This document shows, piece after piece, positions 8,619-18,492 of a DNA stretch of 64,000 nt. Position numbers and translations under genes: made by a program. Under the pieces are notes generated by a model. That model saw only the letters and a list, made by a program, of their open reading frames with translations, was not told the DNA's origin and made no database searches. This stretch comes from GMQP-bins7 sp963776565 (GTDB taxonomy: Bacteria > Actinomycetota > Thermoleophilia > Gaiellales > Gaiellaceae), in assembly GCA_963776565.1 (NCBI GenBank), contig CAVZNF010000005.1, positions 1 to 64,000 of the forward strand, read 5' to 3'. How positions within the stretch are numbered: position 1 is the stretch's first letter; the number at the start of each line of letters is the position of its first letter.

Positions 8619-9890
8619 TCACGACTTCGCCCGCAAGTACTTGTCGAAGAAGCCGATCACTCGCCGCTCGTACTCCGCCGGTTCCGTGGTGATCCCGGCG
8701 ATGTGTTGCCCCTTCGGGACCTCCCAGATCTGCTTCGGCTCGCGAGCCGCCTCGTAGAAGTCCCGGTTCGGCTTCGTCTCGGAGCCACCCTGACCGTTCT
8801 CGCCGTAGACGAAGAACACCGCGCGCGGAGCGATCTTTGATACCTCGCCCATGAGGCTAGGGGGTGGCAGGTCGTTCGTGAACAGCGCGGTCGCGAATGT
8901 GATGCTGGCTTCGGGCAAGATCTCGGCCCACGGTTCCCCGTTTGCGATTCCGTCGCGCACGGACTGGCCGCTCGAGCCCTCGGACACGATTGCCGCGAAC
9001 TCCTCCGACTCCGCCGCAGCCCGGATCAACATCTCGCCACCGACCGAGAGGCCGATCCCGCCGATCCGCTCGGGGTCAACATCGGAACGGCTACGGAGAT
9101 ACGCCGCGGCAGCGTGCAGGTCTCGCTCGCCGTGCCAGCCGAAGGTATTCGGATCGCCTTCGCTCCCGCCCTCGCCGCGACGGTCGAAGAGGAGGACGCC
9201 GTAGCCATGACGCACGAGCATGCGCGTGTGTTCTTGGGGCCCAGAGCGCCCGGGAAAGGCGATGACCGTAGCGCCGTTCTGCGAAGGCACAAACCAGCCC
9301 TTGAGCTTGAGCCCGTCACTTGTGACGAAGGCGACGTCCTCATACGCGGAGCCGAGGTTCGGAGTCGGCACCCCCGCTCGCGCGCTGTGGGTGACGACAT
9401 ACGCGATCGCAGTCTGGAACAGCACCTGCGAGGCAAGCAGGAGCACGCCAACTGTGATGGCCGAGCGCCGTGCGTAACGGCGGAGGCGGCTACCGTCTGT
9501 GCGCCGCGAGCGCCAGAGCACTGCGACCCCAACACCGAGAAGCACAAAACCGCCAACCATCGACAGGAACCCGGTGAAGTCGTCACCGGAAGGTCCGCCG
9601 CTGAGCGAGTAGTACACGGCCTCGGTGCCGCTCAGGACACCGAAGAAGCCAAAGAGGAGCGCAAGCGTCGCCCGGACCCCAGCTCGAGCGCGGCGGTAGA
9701 CGACCGCAGCGCCTATGAGGAGCGCAAGCGGTACGAGACCGCTGAAGAGGTGATCTGTTTGCGAGGTGCCCAGTTGCGGCTGGAGGAAGTTGTCGTCGAC
9801 GACATGGAGTGCGACCAGGCCGACGGCCACAAGGAAGACCACCAACTCGGTGCGGTCGACCACCCTTCGTGAATCCGCCGTCACGGTCAC
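8619..9890 (-). CDS. Membrane-anchored alpha/beta hydrolase
   Basis: The N-terminal half holds about four membrane segments (VVFLVAVGLVALHVV, LVPLALLIGAAVVY, LALLFGFFGVLSG, GFVLLGVGVAVLW) and one more near SAITVGVLLLASQ. The C-terminal half is an alpha/beta hydrolase: strand VIAFPGRSG, LLFDRRGEG, nucleophile elbow GLSVGGEM and final histidine in KGQHIAG. The GTG at 9890 is proposed because the upstream in-frame sequence to 10235 is the antisense of a transporter remnant and lacks protein character; that gives 423 residues. The substrate is unknown. Family members with this layout are described as DUF/dienelactone-hydrolase-like membrane hydrolases. Confidence 0.75.
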   Translation of the reverse strand: MTVTADSRRVVDRTELVVFLVAVGLVALHVVDDNFLQPQLGTSQTDHLFSGLVPLALLIGAAVVYRRARAGVRATLALLFGFFGVLSGTEAVYYSLSGGPSGDDFTGFLSMVGGFVLLGVGVAVLWRSRRTDGSRLRRYARRSAITVGVLLLASQVLFQTAIAYVVTHSARAGVPTPNLGSAYEDVAFVTSDGLKLKGWFVPSQNGATVIAFPGRSGPQEHTRMLVRHGYGVLLFDRRGEGGSEGDPNTFGWHGERDLHAAAAYLRSRSDVDPERIGGIGLSVGGEMLIRAAAESEEFAAIVSEGSSGQSVRDGIANGEPWAEILPEASITFATALFTNDLPPPSLMGEVSKIAPRAVFFVYGENGQGGSETKPNRDFYEAAREPKQIWEVPKGQHIAGITTEPAEYERRVIGFFDKYLRAKS

Positions 9891-9993
9891 GGAGCGGTCT
9901 AGACGACCCGCTCCGCCTAGTTCTAGAGATGGCTGACGGACACCCCCGCTGAAGGTGCCGTCGACGTCGTCTGCGACGGGCGCCGGCACCGTG

Positions 9994-10242
9994 CTACGAC
10001 GCCGGGTCGGTCGTGGGAGTGGCGGGCGGGAGCACGCCCGACGCGTCCGTTGCCTGTTTGGCGCCGATAACGGACGAGCCAATGAAGAAGGATGCAACAA
10101 CGAACGCGAGCCAGCCGAAGATCGCCGTCTTGCGGTGGCGTGCACTCCATCGGCCGATGCGGCCGGCCAGGTTGGTCCGATGGCACGGCTCGACATCGTC
10201 GCAACCTGGATCCTGGTCGTACTGGGCGGGATCAATCGTCAC
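9994..10242 (-). pseudogene. N-terminal stub of an MMPL/RND-family transporter
   Basis: A GTG at 10242 with AGGAGCGCAG just upstream opens a protein reading LAGRIGRWSARHRKTAI and then one membrane helix (GWLAFVVASFFIGSSVI). This is the typical beginning of MMPL lipid transporters. The frame stops at 9994 after 82 residues, right where the first extracytoplasmic domain should begin, and no further MMPL sequence follows. The intact translation start suggests recent truncation. It could also be expressed as a single-helix peptide, but a relic is more likely. Confidence 0.6.
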
Positions 10243-10327
10243 CAGACTGCGCTCCTTTAGCGAGGTCTTGCGGCTGCAGATCGCCACACGCACGCGTCCC
10301 GTAGCGGTCGGTGCTGGGGCAGTTCGA

Positions 10328-10570
10328 TCACGGGATCTCGACCTTGGTCACGCTCGTTGCGATCGTTCGCTCGGCGACATAGAACGGCAGGAGGGCGAGC
10401 GCAGCCCCTTCAGACTGCGCGGTCACCGTCCACCAGATTGAGTGCTCTCCCGACCGGCACGAGGCGAGTGTGGCCTTGTGGCGGAGGACGCTCTCGTGCC
10501 CTCTGAATGAGGCGAAGACAATGCCGCACTCGTGCGGCTCGTGGCGATGGTGGAGGACATAGCAAGGCAT
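10328..10570 (-). CDS. Conserved small actinobacterial protein of unknown function
   Basis: An 80-residue protein starting MPCYVLHHRHEPHEC and ending in a TIATSVTKVEIP-type strand. The pattern (cysteine after two strands, then WWTV and LALLPFYVAERT) matches a small actinobacterial family with no assigned role, as far as I recall. There is no signal peptide. The start at 10570 is chosen because the preceding in-frame sequence is unlike the family. It is divergent from the LuxR-type regulator 98 bases away, with which it may share a promoter region. Confidence 0.65.
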   Translation of the reverse strand: MPCYVLHHRHEPHECGIVFASFRGHESVLRHKATLASCRSGEHSIWWTVTAQSEGAALALLPFYVAERTIATSVTKVEIP

Positions 10571-10667
10571 GTGTCGAGACTGACTTGTAAACGCCGCCAC
10601 GACATCGGGGTGACACCCTGATTTCCGGTTTTTCAGTCCCTGACCTATTCTCGTGCGGGAACGCACA

Positions 10668-13610
10668 ATGACCGTTGCCGAGCACCTCGTAGGACGAGCC
10701 GACGAGCTCGACTCGTTCGATCACCTCCTTGCCGCGCTCGACGCCGGGCGCGCCGCGATGGCCGTTGAGGTCGTCGGCGAGCCAGGGATCGGAAAGACGC
10801 GACTTCTCACGGAGCTTGCGGGCCGCGCGGACGCACGGGGCCATCTCGTGCTCTCCGGGTCGGCTTCGGAGCTGGAACGCGATCTCCCCTTTGGGCTGTT
10901 CGTTGATGCGCTCGACGATTACCTCCAAGGCTTGGAGCGCGACCGGCTCGTCGGGCTCGACGACGACATCCGCAACGGTCTCGCAAGTGTCTTCCCGTCG
11001 CTCCACCCCCTCGCAACCAGCCAGGGAGAGGCGCTTAGCCATGAGCGGTACCGCGGCCATCGCGCAGTTCGAGAGATCCTCGAGCGTCTAACCGGAGTCA
11101 GACCGCTCGTGCTCTTGCTGGACGACATCCACTGGTCGGATTCCGCATCAATCGACCTACTCGGCTCGCTGCTGCGGCGGCCCCCCGACGCCGCCGTCCT
11201 GCTCGTGCTCGCGCTTCGGCCGCGCCAAGTGCCGGAGCGGCTGGCTGCAGCACTCGGGCCGGCCCGTCGTGCTGACTCCCTTGCTCGACTTGAGCTCGGC
11301 GCCCTTACGCGCGAACAAGCCGCCGAGCTACTCGGGTCGAACGTCGACGAGACGACGGCGGCCACTCTGTACGAGGACAGCGGCGGAAACCCGTTCTACC
11401 TCGAGCAGCTAGGGAGAGTGGTCAGTCGCGCAACGTCGAGCAGGATCGGCACGTCGGAGAGCTCGCTTGGCGACCTGGAGGTGCCACCCTTGGTCGCCGC
11501 GGCGCTGGCGAAGGAGCTCGACCTGTTGCCGGACGAGTCGCGTCTTCTGTTACGCGGTGCCGCCGTCGCTGGCGATCCCTTCGACCTTGAGCTCGCGACG
11601 GCCGCTGCGGCGGTCAAACCTATCTCGGCGTTCGACGCTATCGACGAGCTGCTTCGCCTCGACGTGATTCGTGAAACTGACGTACCCCGCCGCTTTCGCT
11701 TTCGTCATCCGCTTGTTCGTCGAGCGGTATACGTAACGGCGCCCGGTGGGTGGCGACTCGGCGCGCACGAACGTTGCGCCGCCGCGCTTGCAGCGCGTGG
11801 TGTCGGGCCAGCAGAGCGCGCGCATCACGTTGAGCGTGCTGGGCGGCAGGGCGACACGGCGTCTGTCGAGATTTTGCGCGACGCCGGAAACGCCGCCGCT
11901 TATCGGGCTCCAGAAATCGCCGCGCACTGGTTTGCAGTCGCGCTTCGCCTTCTACCCGACGATGCTGCTGTTGACGAACGCCTCGAGCTGCTCCTCGCTC
12001 GCGCTGGAGCCTTGGCCAACGGTGGGCACTTCGCGGAGGCGCACTCAGCCCTTCTGAAGACGATTGATCTCGTTCCCGACGAAGCGGTCGCTCTGCGCGT
12101 GCGACTCACGACCGCTTGCGCCGGCGTCGAGCACCTTCTCGGACTTCATGAGAACGCATACGGGCGTCTTGTTGAGGCGCTCGAGGGTCTCGAGGACGCC
12201 AACTCACGCGAGGCCGCTGCCCTGATGATCGAGCTCGCGCTCGACGGTGTCTACCGGATGGAGTTCGACCAGATCGAACCGTGGGCCCTGCAAGCGCTCG
12301 AGCTCGCGAGTCCGCTCGGAGATAGGGCGCTGAGTGCGAGTGCAGCCGCAATCCTCGCGTGGGGTGCAGGCCTATGCGGCAGGGTCGCGGACGCGGAGAA
12401 GTACCGCTCCGAGGCAGCGGCGCTCGTCGATTCTCTCGCGGACGAGGAGTTGGCACTCCGGCTCGACTCCGCGATCAATCTTGCAGGAGCCGAGCTCTAT
12501 CTCGACCGATTCGACGACACCGGGATCCACGCAGAGCGCGTGATTGCCGTGGCCAAAGCGACCGGCCAACCGGCCGTGGTCAGTTTCGCGTTCATGCTGC
12601 TGGCCTGGGTGAGGATGCTGCGCGGCGATCTCGTCGACGGCGGTGAAATGCTGGATTCCGCCATCGAAGAGGCAAGGCTCCTCGGAAATGCTCAGAGCTT
12701 GGCCGGTCTTCTCCTCAACCGCTCGCTGACGGCACTGGCCGCTGGAGACGCAGAGCTTGCACTAAGTACGGCCGAAGAGAGCGTCGAGCTGACCAGGGGG
12801 ATGGACAACGGGCTCATCCCGGCCGCCACCGGTCTGGCGTGGTCGGCCGCATGCCTCGAAACCGGCGATGCTGCCCTTGGCGAGGCCGTCGAGCTGATGC
12901 TCGAACGAACCGGCGGGCCGGAGATACCCCTGATGCCCGGCGGGAGCTTTCGCGCCAAGTGGCTCGAGCTTCTCACTCGTTGCTATCTCGCCCTGGGACG
13001 CCCCGACGACGCTGCACGTGCGGCCGAGTGCGCCGAGTGGGCGGCGACCTCCATGGGGTCGCTCCGGATGGCGACGTCGATGGCAGGGAGAGCGAAGGCG
13101 GAGGTCGCCCTACACGCGGGCGATTCCTGTCTTGCAGCGGAACGAGCTCTAGCATCGGCAACCGCGGCCGACGCCGTGGGCTTGCCCGTCGAGGGAGCGC
13201 TGTCACATGCCCTCGCCGGGCGTGCGCTGGCGCAAGCAGGTGAACGCGAGCAGGCAATCGCGGAACTCGAGCTCGCCGCAAGCGCGTTCCATGACTGCGG
13301 GGCGCGCCGCTACCGCGACGCGGCAGACCACGAGCTGCGCCTCCTTGGCCGTCGCGTTCATCGGCGTACGCGGCGTGGCAGCAGCGATGCGATCGGGGTC
13401 GGCTCGTTGACTGCACGCGAAGAACAGGTTGCCCAGCTCGTCCTCGATCGTAGAACGAATCCCGAGATCGCGCAGACCCTGTTTCTCAGCCCCAAGACCG
13501 TTGAAACGCATCTGCGAAACATCTTCCGCAAGCTCGAAGTTGGGTCCCGCGTCGAGGTCGCCCGAATTCTCGAGCAAGCCGATCGAGTTGCTGGGACTGT
13601 CCCTCGTTGA
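10668..13610 (+). CDS. LuxR-family regulator with AAA ATPase domain (LAL type)
   Basis: Large ATP-binding regulator of 980 residues. The N-terminal ATPase has Walker A GEPGIGKTRL near residue 38 and Walker B LVLLLDDIHWSD near 148. A long helical TPR-like middle follows, and then a C-terminal LuxR-type helix-turn-helix, LTAREEQVAQLVL ... NPEIAQTLFLS ... VETHLRNIF. LAL proteins act as ligand- and ATP-dependent activators. The ATG at 10668 begins directly before the conserved VGRADEL segment. The neighbouring divergent small gene and downstream carbohydrate-like remnants do not reveal the target. Confidence 0.93.
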   Translation: MTVAEHLVGRADELDSFDHLLAALDAGRAAMAVEVVGEPGIGKTRLLTELAGRADARGHLVLSGSASELERDLPFGLFVDALDDYLQGLERDRLVGLDDDIRNGLASVFPSLHPLATSQGEALSHERYRGHRAVREILERLTGVRPLVLLLDDIHWSDSASIDLLGSLLRRPPDAAVLLVLALRPRQVPERLAAALGPARRADSLARLELGALTREQAAELLGSNVDETTAATLYEDSGGNPFYLEQLGRVVSRATSSRIGTSESSLGDLEVPPLVAAALAKELDLLPDESRLLLRGAAVAGDPFDLELATAAAAVKPISAFDAIDELLRLDVIRETDVPRRFRFRHPLVRRAVYVTAPGGWRLGAHERCAAALAARGVGPAERAHHVERAGRQGDTASVEILRDAGNAAAYRAPEIAAHWFAVALRLLPDDAAVDERLELLLARAGALANGGHFAEAHSALLKTIDLVPDEAVALRVRLTTACAGVEHLLGLHENAYGRLVEALEGLEDANSREAAALMIELALDGVYRMEFDQIEPWALQALELASPLGDRALSASAAAILAWGAGLCGRVADAEKYRSEAAALVDSLADEELALRLDSAINLAGAELYLDRFDDTGIHAERVIAVAKATGQPAVVSFAFMLLAWVRMLRGDLVDGGEMLDSAIEEARLLGNAQSLAGLLLNRSLTALAAGDAELALSTAEESVELTRGMDNGLIPAATGLAWSAACLETGDAALGEAVELMLERTGGPEIPLMPGGSFRAKWLELLTRCYLALGRPDDAARAAECAEWAATSMGSLRMATSMAGRAKAEVALHAGDSCLAAERALASATAADAVGLPVEGALSHALAGRALAQAGEREQAIAELELAASAFHDCGARRYRDAADHELRLLGRRVHRRTRRGSSDAIGVGSLTAREEQVAQLVLDRRTNPEIAQTLFLSPKTVETHLRNIFRKLEVGSRVEVARILEQADRVAGTVPR

Positions 13611-13860
13611 ACCTTCAACAGTGGTCGAGGCAGGATCCTTCCCTGGTTCGATCCCACGTGCCGCAGAATCCGGTAGTGCCACCGGTAGCGCCACGGGGTG
13701 TGCGTTCGCGGACATCTACGACACACCCGACCGCACGGTTGAGCGAAACTCGCTTAGGGGTACGAGCCGTGATGGGCGCACCTGAGATCGAACTTCGGTG
13801 TGAAGCCAGCGGGAGGGCACCGATACCTAGCCCCATCCCGTCCACGTCGCGCTCAGCCCG

Positions 13861-14178
13861 CTACTGGATGCCGCTGTCGATCTCGAGATCGACGCGCGCG
13901 ATGCGTTCCCTCAGCACTCGCGCAATCCGCGGCGTCACACCCGTTCCGTGCCGGTACAGAGGCGCTACGACGTTGTAGCGCCCTGGCGCGAGCAGCACGC
14001 GGTAGGTCGCGTCCTTCGTCGTGGTGATGCGCGCGGCGACGAGGCCATTTCGCTTGAACACGAGAAGCACCCCCGGAGCGGGTTTGGTGCACGGATCGGT
14101 GTCGATGCACACCGGACGGGATGGGTAGAGCGTTACCTTCCCTCGAAGACCTGATGCTCCCGCCACGCTCGCTGACAC
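13861..14178 (-). CDS. Small secreted-type protein with carboxypeptidase-regulatory-like beta-sandwich
   Basis: The solid part begins GLRGKVTLYPSRPVC and carries two cysteines in VCIDTDPC, then strands KPAPGVLLVFKRNG, TYRVLLAPGRY and a basic C-terminal strand ending DSGIQ. This is the pattern of a bacterial regulatory beta-sandwich domain. The GTG at 14178 would give 105 residues. Homologous proteins usually have a signal peptide, and none is readable here, so the N-terminus is probably lost through a frame change upstream. Function unknown. Confidence 0.5.
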   Translation of the reverse strand: MSASVAGASGLRGKVTLYPSRPVCIDTDPCTKPAPGVLLVFKRNGLVAARITTTKDATYRVLLAPGRYNVVAPLYRHGTGVTPRIARVLRERIARVDLEIDSGIQ

Positions 14179-14195
14179 AGGGGCGACCCTACGGG

Positions 14196-14540
14196 TGAAC
14201 TTCGCGTGCAGACGGAGACTGGCGGACCGGCGCGAGATTCGCGCCCGAGATGGTGGCCGTCGCGAGCAGCGTTGTTGTAGACCAGCCGATAATCCGCGCG
14301 TGCCTCTAGACGAGCTCCTGCCGTCGCTCCGCCCCGGTGGGCGGGACTTCGAGCGCATCTGCAAACGTCGTCCACCACTGGTTCTACGAGAGCTGGATAT
14401 GGGCCCCCGACGGCCGCAGCCTCATCGTCCTCGAAAACCTTCGGACTCGACCGTGGGTCGTCGACATCAAGACCGACACCGTCAGGAAGCTTCCGTGGCT
14501 GGCTGACTCGATGCCGAGCTGGCAACGGGTGATCGGCTAG
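14196..14540 (+). pseudogene. C-terminal fragment of a TolB/WD40-like propeller protein
   Basis: From about 14370 the frame reads HHWFYESWIWAPDGRSLIVLE and ends with LADSMPSWQRVIG at 14540. This is the last blade of a TolB/PD40-type beta-propeller (WAPDG is the blade signature). No intact upstream blades or start codon exist in any frame. It is a remnant or a heavily shifted 3' end. Confidence 0.4.
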
Positions 14541-14639
14541 TTCAGCCCGCCCGCCTCTAGCTCGCCTCCGCAAGACTCGCCGTGACCTTCGCGACATCCC
14601 GCAGGCTCGGTGAACCCTCGCCGACCCGCGCCTCCCTGC

Positions 14640-15706
14640 TCAATCCCTCGGCAGAGCGGACGTGCGGTGAGCCCACGTCTGGCGCACGACCGGGCTCACG
14701 AGTCCGACTATCGAGGCGTTGAACTTGGCCGGTTCGTCCGCGAACAACTCGTGCCCCGACTTCTCGAACCAGACGAGGCTCTTCGACGGCGCGGTCAGTC
14801 CGTCGTAGTACGCGACGCTGGTCTCCGGAGGGACGAAGTGATCCTTGCGCGCGAGGAAGAAGAACACGGGCATCTGCAGGGCGGGTACGAGATCGACGAT
14901 GTTAAGAACGGACGTCTCCGGCCACATGGCCTCGAACGTGAACCGGAAGCCGCGGATCAGATCGGGAACATCAATGATCGAGACTTCCGTCGCACGGAGG
15001 ATTTTCGCCATCGTCCACAGCGTCCTCGCGTTCAGTTGGCCGTCGAGGCGCTGGACCAGGGTGCGCTCTGTGAACACGCTCCGCCAGTCATAAGGTGGCG
15101 GCCCGATGGCTTGCAGCTTCTTGATCGCCTTCCGGTCGCGGAGACGGTGCGCCTTCGAGAGGGCGAAGGCGTAGGAAGACGCTTCGGCCGCCGGCCAGTC
15201 GCCGATCTGCGCGACGCCGACATACGCCGCGACCTTGTCCGGGAAGCGTTGGGAATACAGCACGCCAAGAGCCGTGCCCCACGAGTGGCCGAGGATAGTC
15301 ACCTGCTCTGATCCGAGGCGGACACGCACGGCGTCCACGAGCTCGTCCAAGTCAGCCACGAACCGCTCCACGGTCATCGAGGGCCTGGGGATCATCGAGC
15401 GGGCGAACGACCTGCCACTACCCCGCTGCTCCCAGTAGACGACCGTGAAGGCGTCCTCGAGCGGGGCGTTGAAGAATCGGAAGAAGCCCGTCTCCGGCCA
15501 ACCCGGCCCGCCATGAAGGAGGACAGTGGCGGATTCGCACGGCTCCTCCCGCGGATCATCACCCACTGATCGACTCCTCCGAGGGGGAGGTATTCGACCT
15601 CGGCGATGCTTCCAGGAACGACCTTCCGGTTCGGTCCGCGGAATGGGCGGGTCCGGCCAAGGCGTCTCACGCGACTAGCATCGTGCCCCGCGTCGGTCTC
15701 AACCAT
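14640..15706 (-). CDS. Alpha/beta hydrolase, proline iminopeptidase-like (frameshifted)
   Basis: Cytosolic hydrolase of the S33/proline iminopeptidase group. The oxyanion motif HGGPGWPE follows the N-terminus, the nucleophile elbow is GHSWGTALG, the acid is in ARKDHFVPP, and the histidine is in SGHELF. The first part (MVETDAGHDASRVRR ... VDQWVMIRG) is in another frame than the rest, with the break near 15530. Joined, they give about 355 residues, a normal length. An internal start at 15566 would lose the first beta-strands and so is not favoured. It may act on peptides or on esters; context gives no hint. Confidence 0.78.
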
Positions 15707-16204
15707 CAGGGCTGCCGCTGATCCGTCTTCTCGGAACTACCCAGGTCGCCGAATCGCTCGCTCCTCGATCCGCGGGTAGCTCGCCAGCTCGTGGATGACA
15801 ACTTGTTGTTACCCATGTCGCGTCCGAGGACGAAGTCGATTACGCCGCGTTGATCTGAAGCGGAAACCTCGATGAACAGATGCCTCGCCGCACGTGTCAG
15901 GCGGATGTCAGATCTGCACGATGCTTCACGCGACTTACGCGAGGACTCCTGCGGCGAACCGGCGGCGGTGCGGAACTCCGCGAGTTCTGCCATGCGGAAG
16001 ACCCGATGTCGCGGCCGACGGCTCCGGCGCGTTCCACTCGCCTGAGACTACGGCGGAGACAGGCGGGAAGGAGATGCGGGGGCGCGAATGTCGCCCCCTT
16101 GACTCATCCGTCACAAAGCGGGATAGTCACCCCGCTCCCCGTGGGCAGGCGCCAGAACATCGGGCTCGTGGGGGAGGCGGGCCCCTCCCGAGAGGAGCGA
16201 GGGG
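15707..16204. other. Intergenic stretch, no gene recognised
   Basis: About 500 bases between the divergent hydrolase and haloperoxidase genes. Open frames exist on both strands, but none shows family character or a ribosome site apart from the one directly before 16205. A GC-rich imperfect hairpin lies at about 16167-16200, next to the haloperoxidase start. Confidence 0.4.
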
Positions 16205-17527
16205 ATGCAAAGGCACAGACAAACCACGGCGATGGTGGTGGCCGCAGCGGCGATCGTGCTCGCGATCTTCGCCGCCGCCCAGGCACGCGATGCCAAGGCC
16301 GTCTTGCCGCCGGGCAACACCGTGGCCCAATGGGACACGATCGCTGAGGGCACCGTTGTCGGGTCCGGCGCCTTCCAGAACGAGAGCTTCATCTACATGG
16401 CCTACACGACGCAGGCCATGTACGAGGCGATCTCGCCGGGCGAGAGAAAAGGTCAGTCGGCAGATGCGGCGGTTATCGGCGCGGCTTCGACAGTGCTGAC
16501 GAACTACTTCCCGAGCCAGGCGACGGCGATCGCGGCGCTGCGGAAAGAAGCCCTCGACGCTCTGCCAGACAACCAGGCGACCAAGGTCGGCCTCCGCTAC
16601 GGCGACCTGACCGCGGAGAAGCTGATCGCGGCACGCGAGGGCGACGGGCTGCAGACGCCGATCGCATCGACTTCGACGTTCCCCAAACTCACGCCAGGCC
16701 CAGGGGTGTGGCGGCTCACGCCAACTGCCTTCGCGGTGCCGCAAACGCCGTGGGTCGGAGATGTCCGGCCGTTCATCCTTGAATCGGCGGACCAGTTCCT
16801 CCCACCGCCGCCGCCATCGCTGCAGAGCAGCACATGGGTGACCGATTTCAACGAGGTAAAGACGCACGGGTCGAGCACGAACCCGAACGCGACCGAGAGA
16901 TCGACGGCGATGTTCTGGACGGCGAACGTGGTCCGCCAGTACAACCGTCTCGCCCGTGAAGTCGCGGCCGCACAGGGGTCGAGCCTCGTCGATACGGCCC
17001 GGCTCATGGCCATGGTGAACGTTGTCGCGGCCGACGGGGGGATCTCTGTGATGCACGCGAAGTACCACTACCTCTTCTGGCGGCCGGTCACTGCGATCAA
17101 CGGATCGCTTGACGCCACCGCGGTCACAAACGACGGCTTCGGCCCAGTGCCGGGTTTCAACGACGGCAACGCGGCGACCGTTGAGGCGGCAGACCCCTGG
17201 CGGCCGTTGGTCGCAACGCCGAACCATCCCGAGTACCCCTCGGCGCATAACACGGTGACGTCGGGCCAGGCGGAGGTGTTCAGCCACTTCCTCGGTACCG
17301 ACGCGATCAACGTGGACATCCATGGGTTCGACCCGTTGGGTCCCGCAGGGAACCTAAACGCCGTCCACCACTTCGCGACGGCGGCCGCGCTACGGGCCGA
17401 GATCGAGAACGCCCGCGTGTGGGGCGGGATCCATTACCGCTTCGCCGACGTGGCGGGCTTGCACCTCGGGGAGCAGGTCGCCGAATACGACCTGTCCCAC
17501 GCCTTCTCCGGTAACGGCGACAAGTGA
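16205..17527 (+). CDS. Vanadium-dependent haloperoxidase-like protein (PAP2 fold), secreted
   Basis: A 440-residue exported protein. Residues 1-30 form a signal peptide (MVVAAAAIVLAIFAAAQA). The body is helical with the PAP2/haloperoxidase active-site order: KYHYLFWRPVTAI early, then PEYPSAHNTVTSGQAE with the catalytic histidine, and finally WGGIHYRFAD with the vanadate or phosphate-coordinating histidine. Such proteins oxidise halides with peroxide or act as phosphatases; sequence alone does not decide which. The ATG at 16205 has GAGGAGCGAGGGG immediately upstream. A perfect hairpin follows the stop, so it is a single-gene unit. Confidence 0.87.
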   Translation: MQRHRQTTAMVVAAAAIVLAIFAAAQARDAKAVLPPGNTVAQWDTIAEGTVVGSGAFQNESFIYMAYTTQAMYEAISPGERKGQSADAAVIGAASTVLTNYFPSQATAIAALRKEALDALPDNQATKVGLRYGDLTAEKLIAAREGDGLQTPIASTSTFPKLTPGPGVWRLTPTAFAVPQTPWVGDVRPFILESADQFLPPPPPSLQSSTWVTDFNEVKTHGSSTNPNATERSTAMFWTANVVRQYNRLAREVAAAQGSSLVDTARLMAMVNVVAADGGISVMHAKYHYLFWRPVTAINGSLDATAVTNDGFGPVPGFNDGNAATVEAADPWRPLVATPNHPEYPSAHNTVTSGQAEVFSHFLGTDAINVDIHGFDPLGPAGNLNAVHHFATAAALRAEIENARVWGGIHYRFADVAGLHLGEQVAEYDLSHAFSGNGDK

Positions 17528-17535
17528 ACCAGGTG

Positions 17536-17565
17536 CCCTGGCCGGCGGTCAGCCGCCGGCCAGGG
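17536..17565 (+). terminator. Hairpin terminator after haloperoxidase gene
   Basis: A perfect 13-bp stem (17536-17548 with 17553-17565) with loop TCAG and a short TTT after it lies nine bases past the stop codon. This is the strongest terminator candidate in the window. Confidence 0.85.
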
Positions 17566-18197
17566 TTTCCGCACTGCCCGTCGGCCGGTGTTGGCGGATC
17601 GGCGGTGATGCCGACACCAGTTCGTCGGATGTGGTCCATCTCTACAACGTTCTACAACCCGCAGGCTGGGACGAGCTGAGTCGTTCAGTGCGGTGCCCGC
17701 TCCGCGAGATCCGAGAACCCGGCCGTCGTGCTCGACAAAGAGGAGACGGAGGGGGCGGGCCGCAGGCGGTGGCGTCGCCTCCTCCGATCTCAGCAAGTGA
17801 CAGACAGACACCACTCGGATGGAAGTGTCCGATCATCAAGACCGCGCGCGCGGTCACGATCTTCCCGAGCGATAGAAGGGGGACTAGAGACGCCTGCCGC
17901 GCGCTCCAGATTCAACGGGCTTCACCTACGACGCGCTCGATCCAGTTCCACCCCCCGGACGCACCCCCAGTCCCCGTAGGCGCATGGTAGCCAGCCGCAG
18001 CGCGACCACCAGCCCGCGACGGACCGTGGCAGGAGTAGCATTATTGGTGGCCGGGCCTGTCTATTTGGCTCGTCCCTACATCCCCCCTCCCCATAGGGAC
18101 GATTGCTGCGGCTTGCCCGGCCCTTTGCTTGCCGCGGATTCTTCCCTGCGTCGGCGGAGTATCTTCTAGATCAGTCTCGATGATCTGGGGAGACGCA
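17566..18197. other. Intergenic stretch, nothing recognised
   Basis: About 630 bases with only composition-driven open frames on both strands. No repeat, RNA gene or ribosome site was recognised until the very small gene at 18198. Sequence near 18060-18110 is locally rich in C-runs. Confidence 0.4.
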
Positions 18198-18275
18198 ATG
18201 ACTGGGATCGTCCTTTCTGCGGCGCTGCTGTTCGGCGCTGTGATCGTCTTCCTTCTACTCGCGATGAGGAAGTAG
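18198..18275 (+). CDS. 25-residue single-helix membrane peptide
   Basis: ATG at 18198 with TGGGGAGA six to thirteen bases upstream encodes MTGIVLSAALLFG, a hydrophobic run that continues AVIVFLLLA and closes with the basic MRK. It has one membrane helix with a positive cytoplasmic end and nothing else. It is too short for family assignment. Small anchors of this shape occur as regulators of transporters or as KdpF-like subunits, but no partner gene is next to it. The coding call rests on the start site and the perfect helix. Confidence 0.45.
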   Translation: MTGIVLSAALLFGAVIVFLLLAMRK

Positions 18276-18430
18276 CTCAGCGCAAGTTTGTCCCTAGTGG
18301 ACGGTGAGGTTCCCGCTTGTAGCGTCGGCCAGGATAGGGTCGTCCGGCTCGCCGCAGCCACTCGTCGAGCAGCTCGGAGAGTCGGCTCGAGAGCTTGCTG
18401 TGGCCGCGCTGCTCTGACGTCCAGGAGTGA

Positions 18431-18458
18431 GAAAGGCCCCGTATTCACGGGGCCTTTC
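18431..18458. terminator. Bidirectional hairpin terminator
   Basis: A perfect 12-bp stem (18431-18442 with 18447-18458) and loop ATTC. On the minus strand it sits 34 bases after the stop of the 65-residue membrane protein; on the plus strand it follows the 25-residue peptide region. The A- and T-rich ends of the stem allow it to work in both directions. Confidence 0.75.
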
Positions 18459-18492
18459 AGTTTCGACGGCCGACAGCGCGACGACTCTCTAC

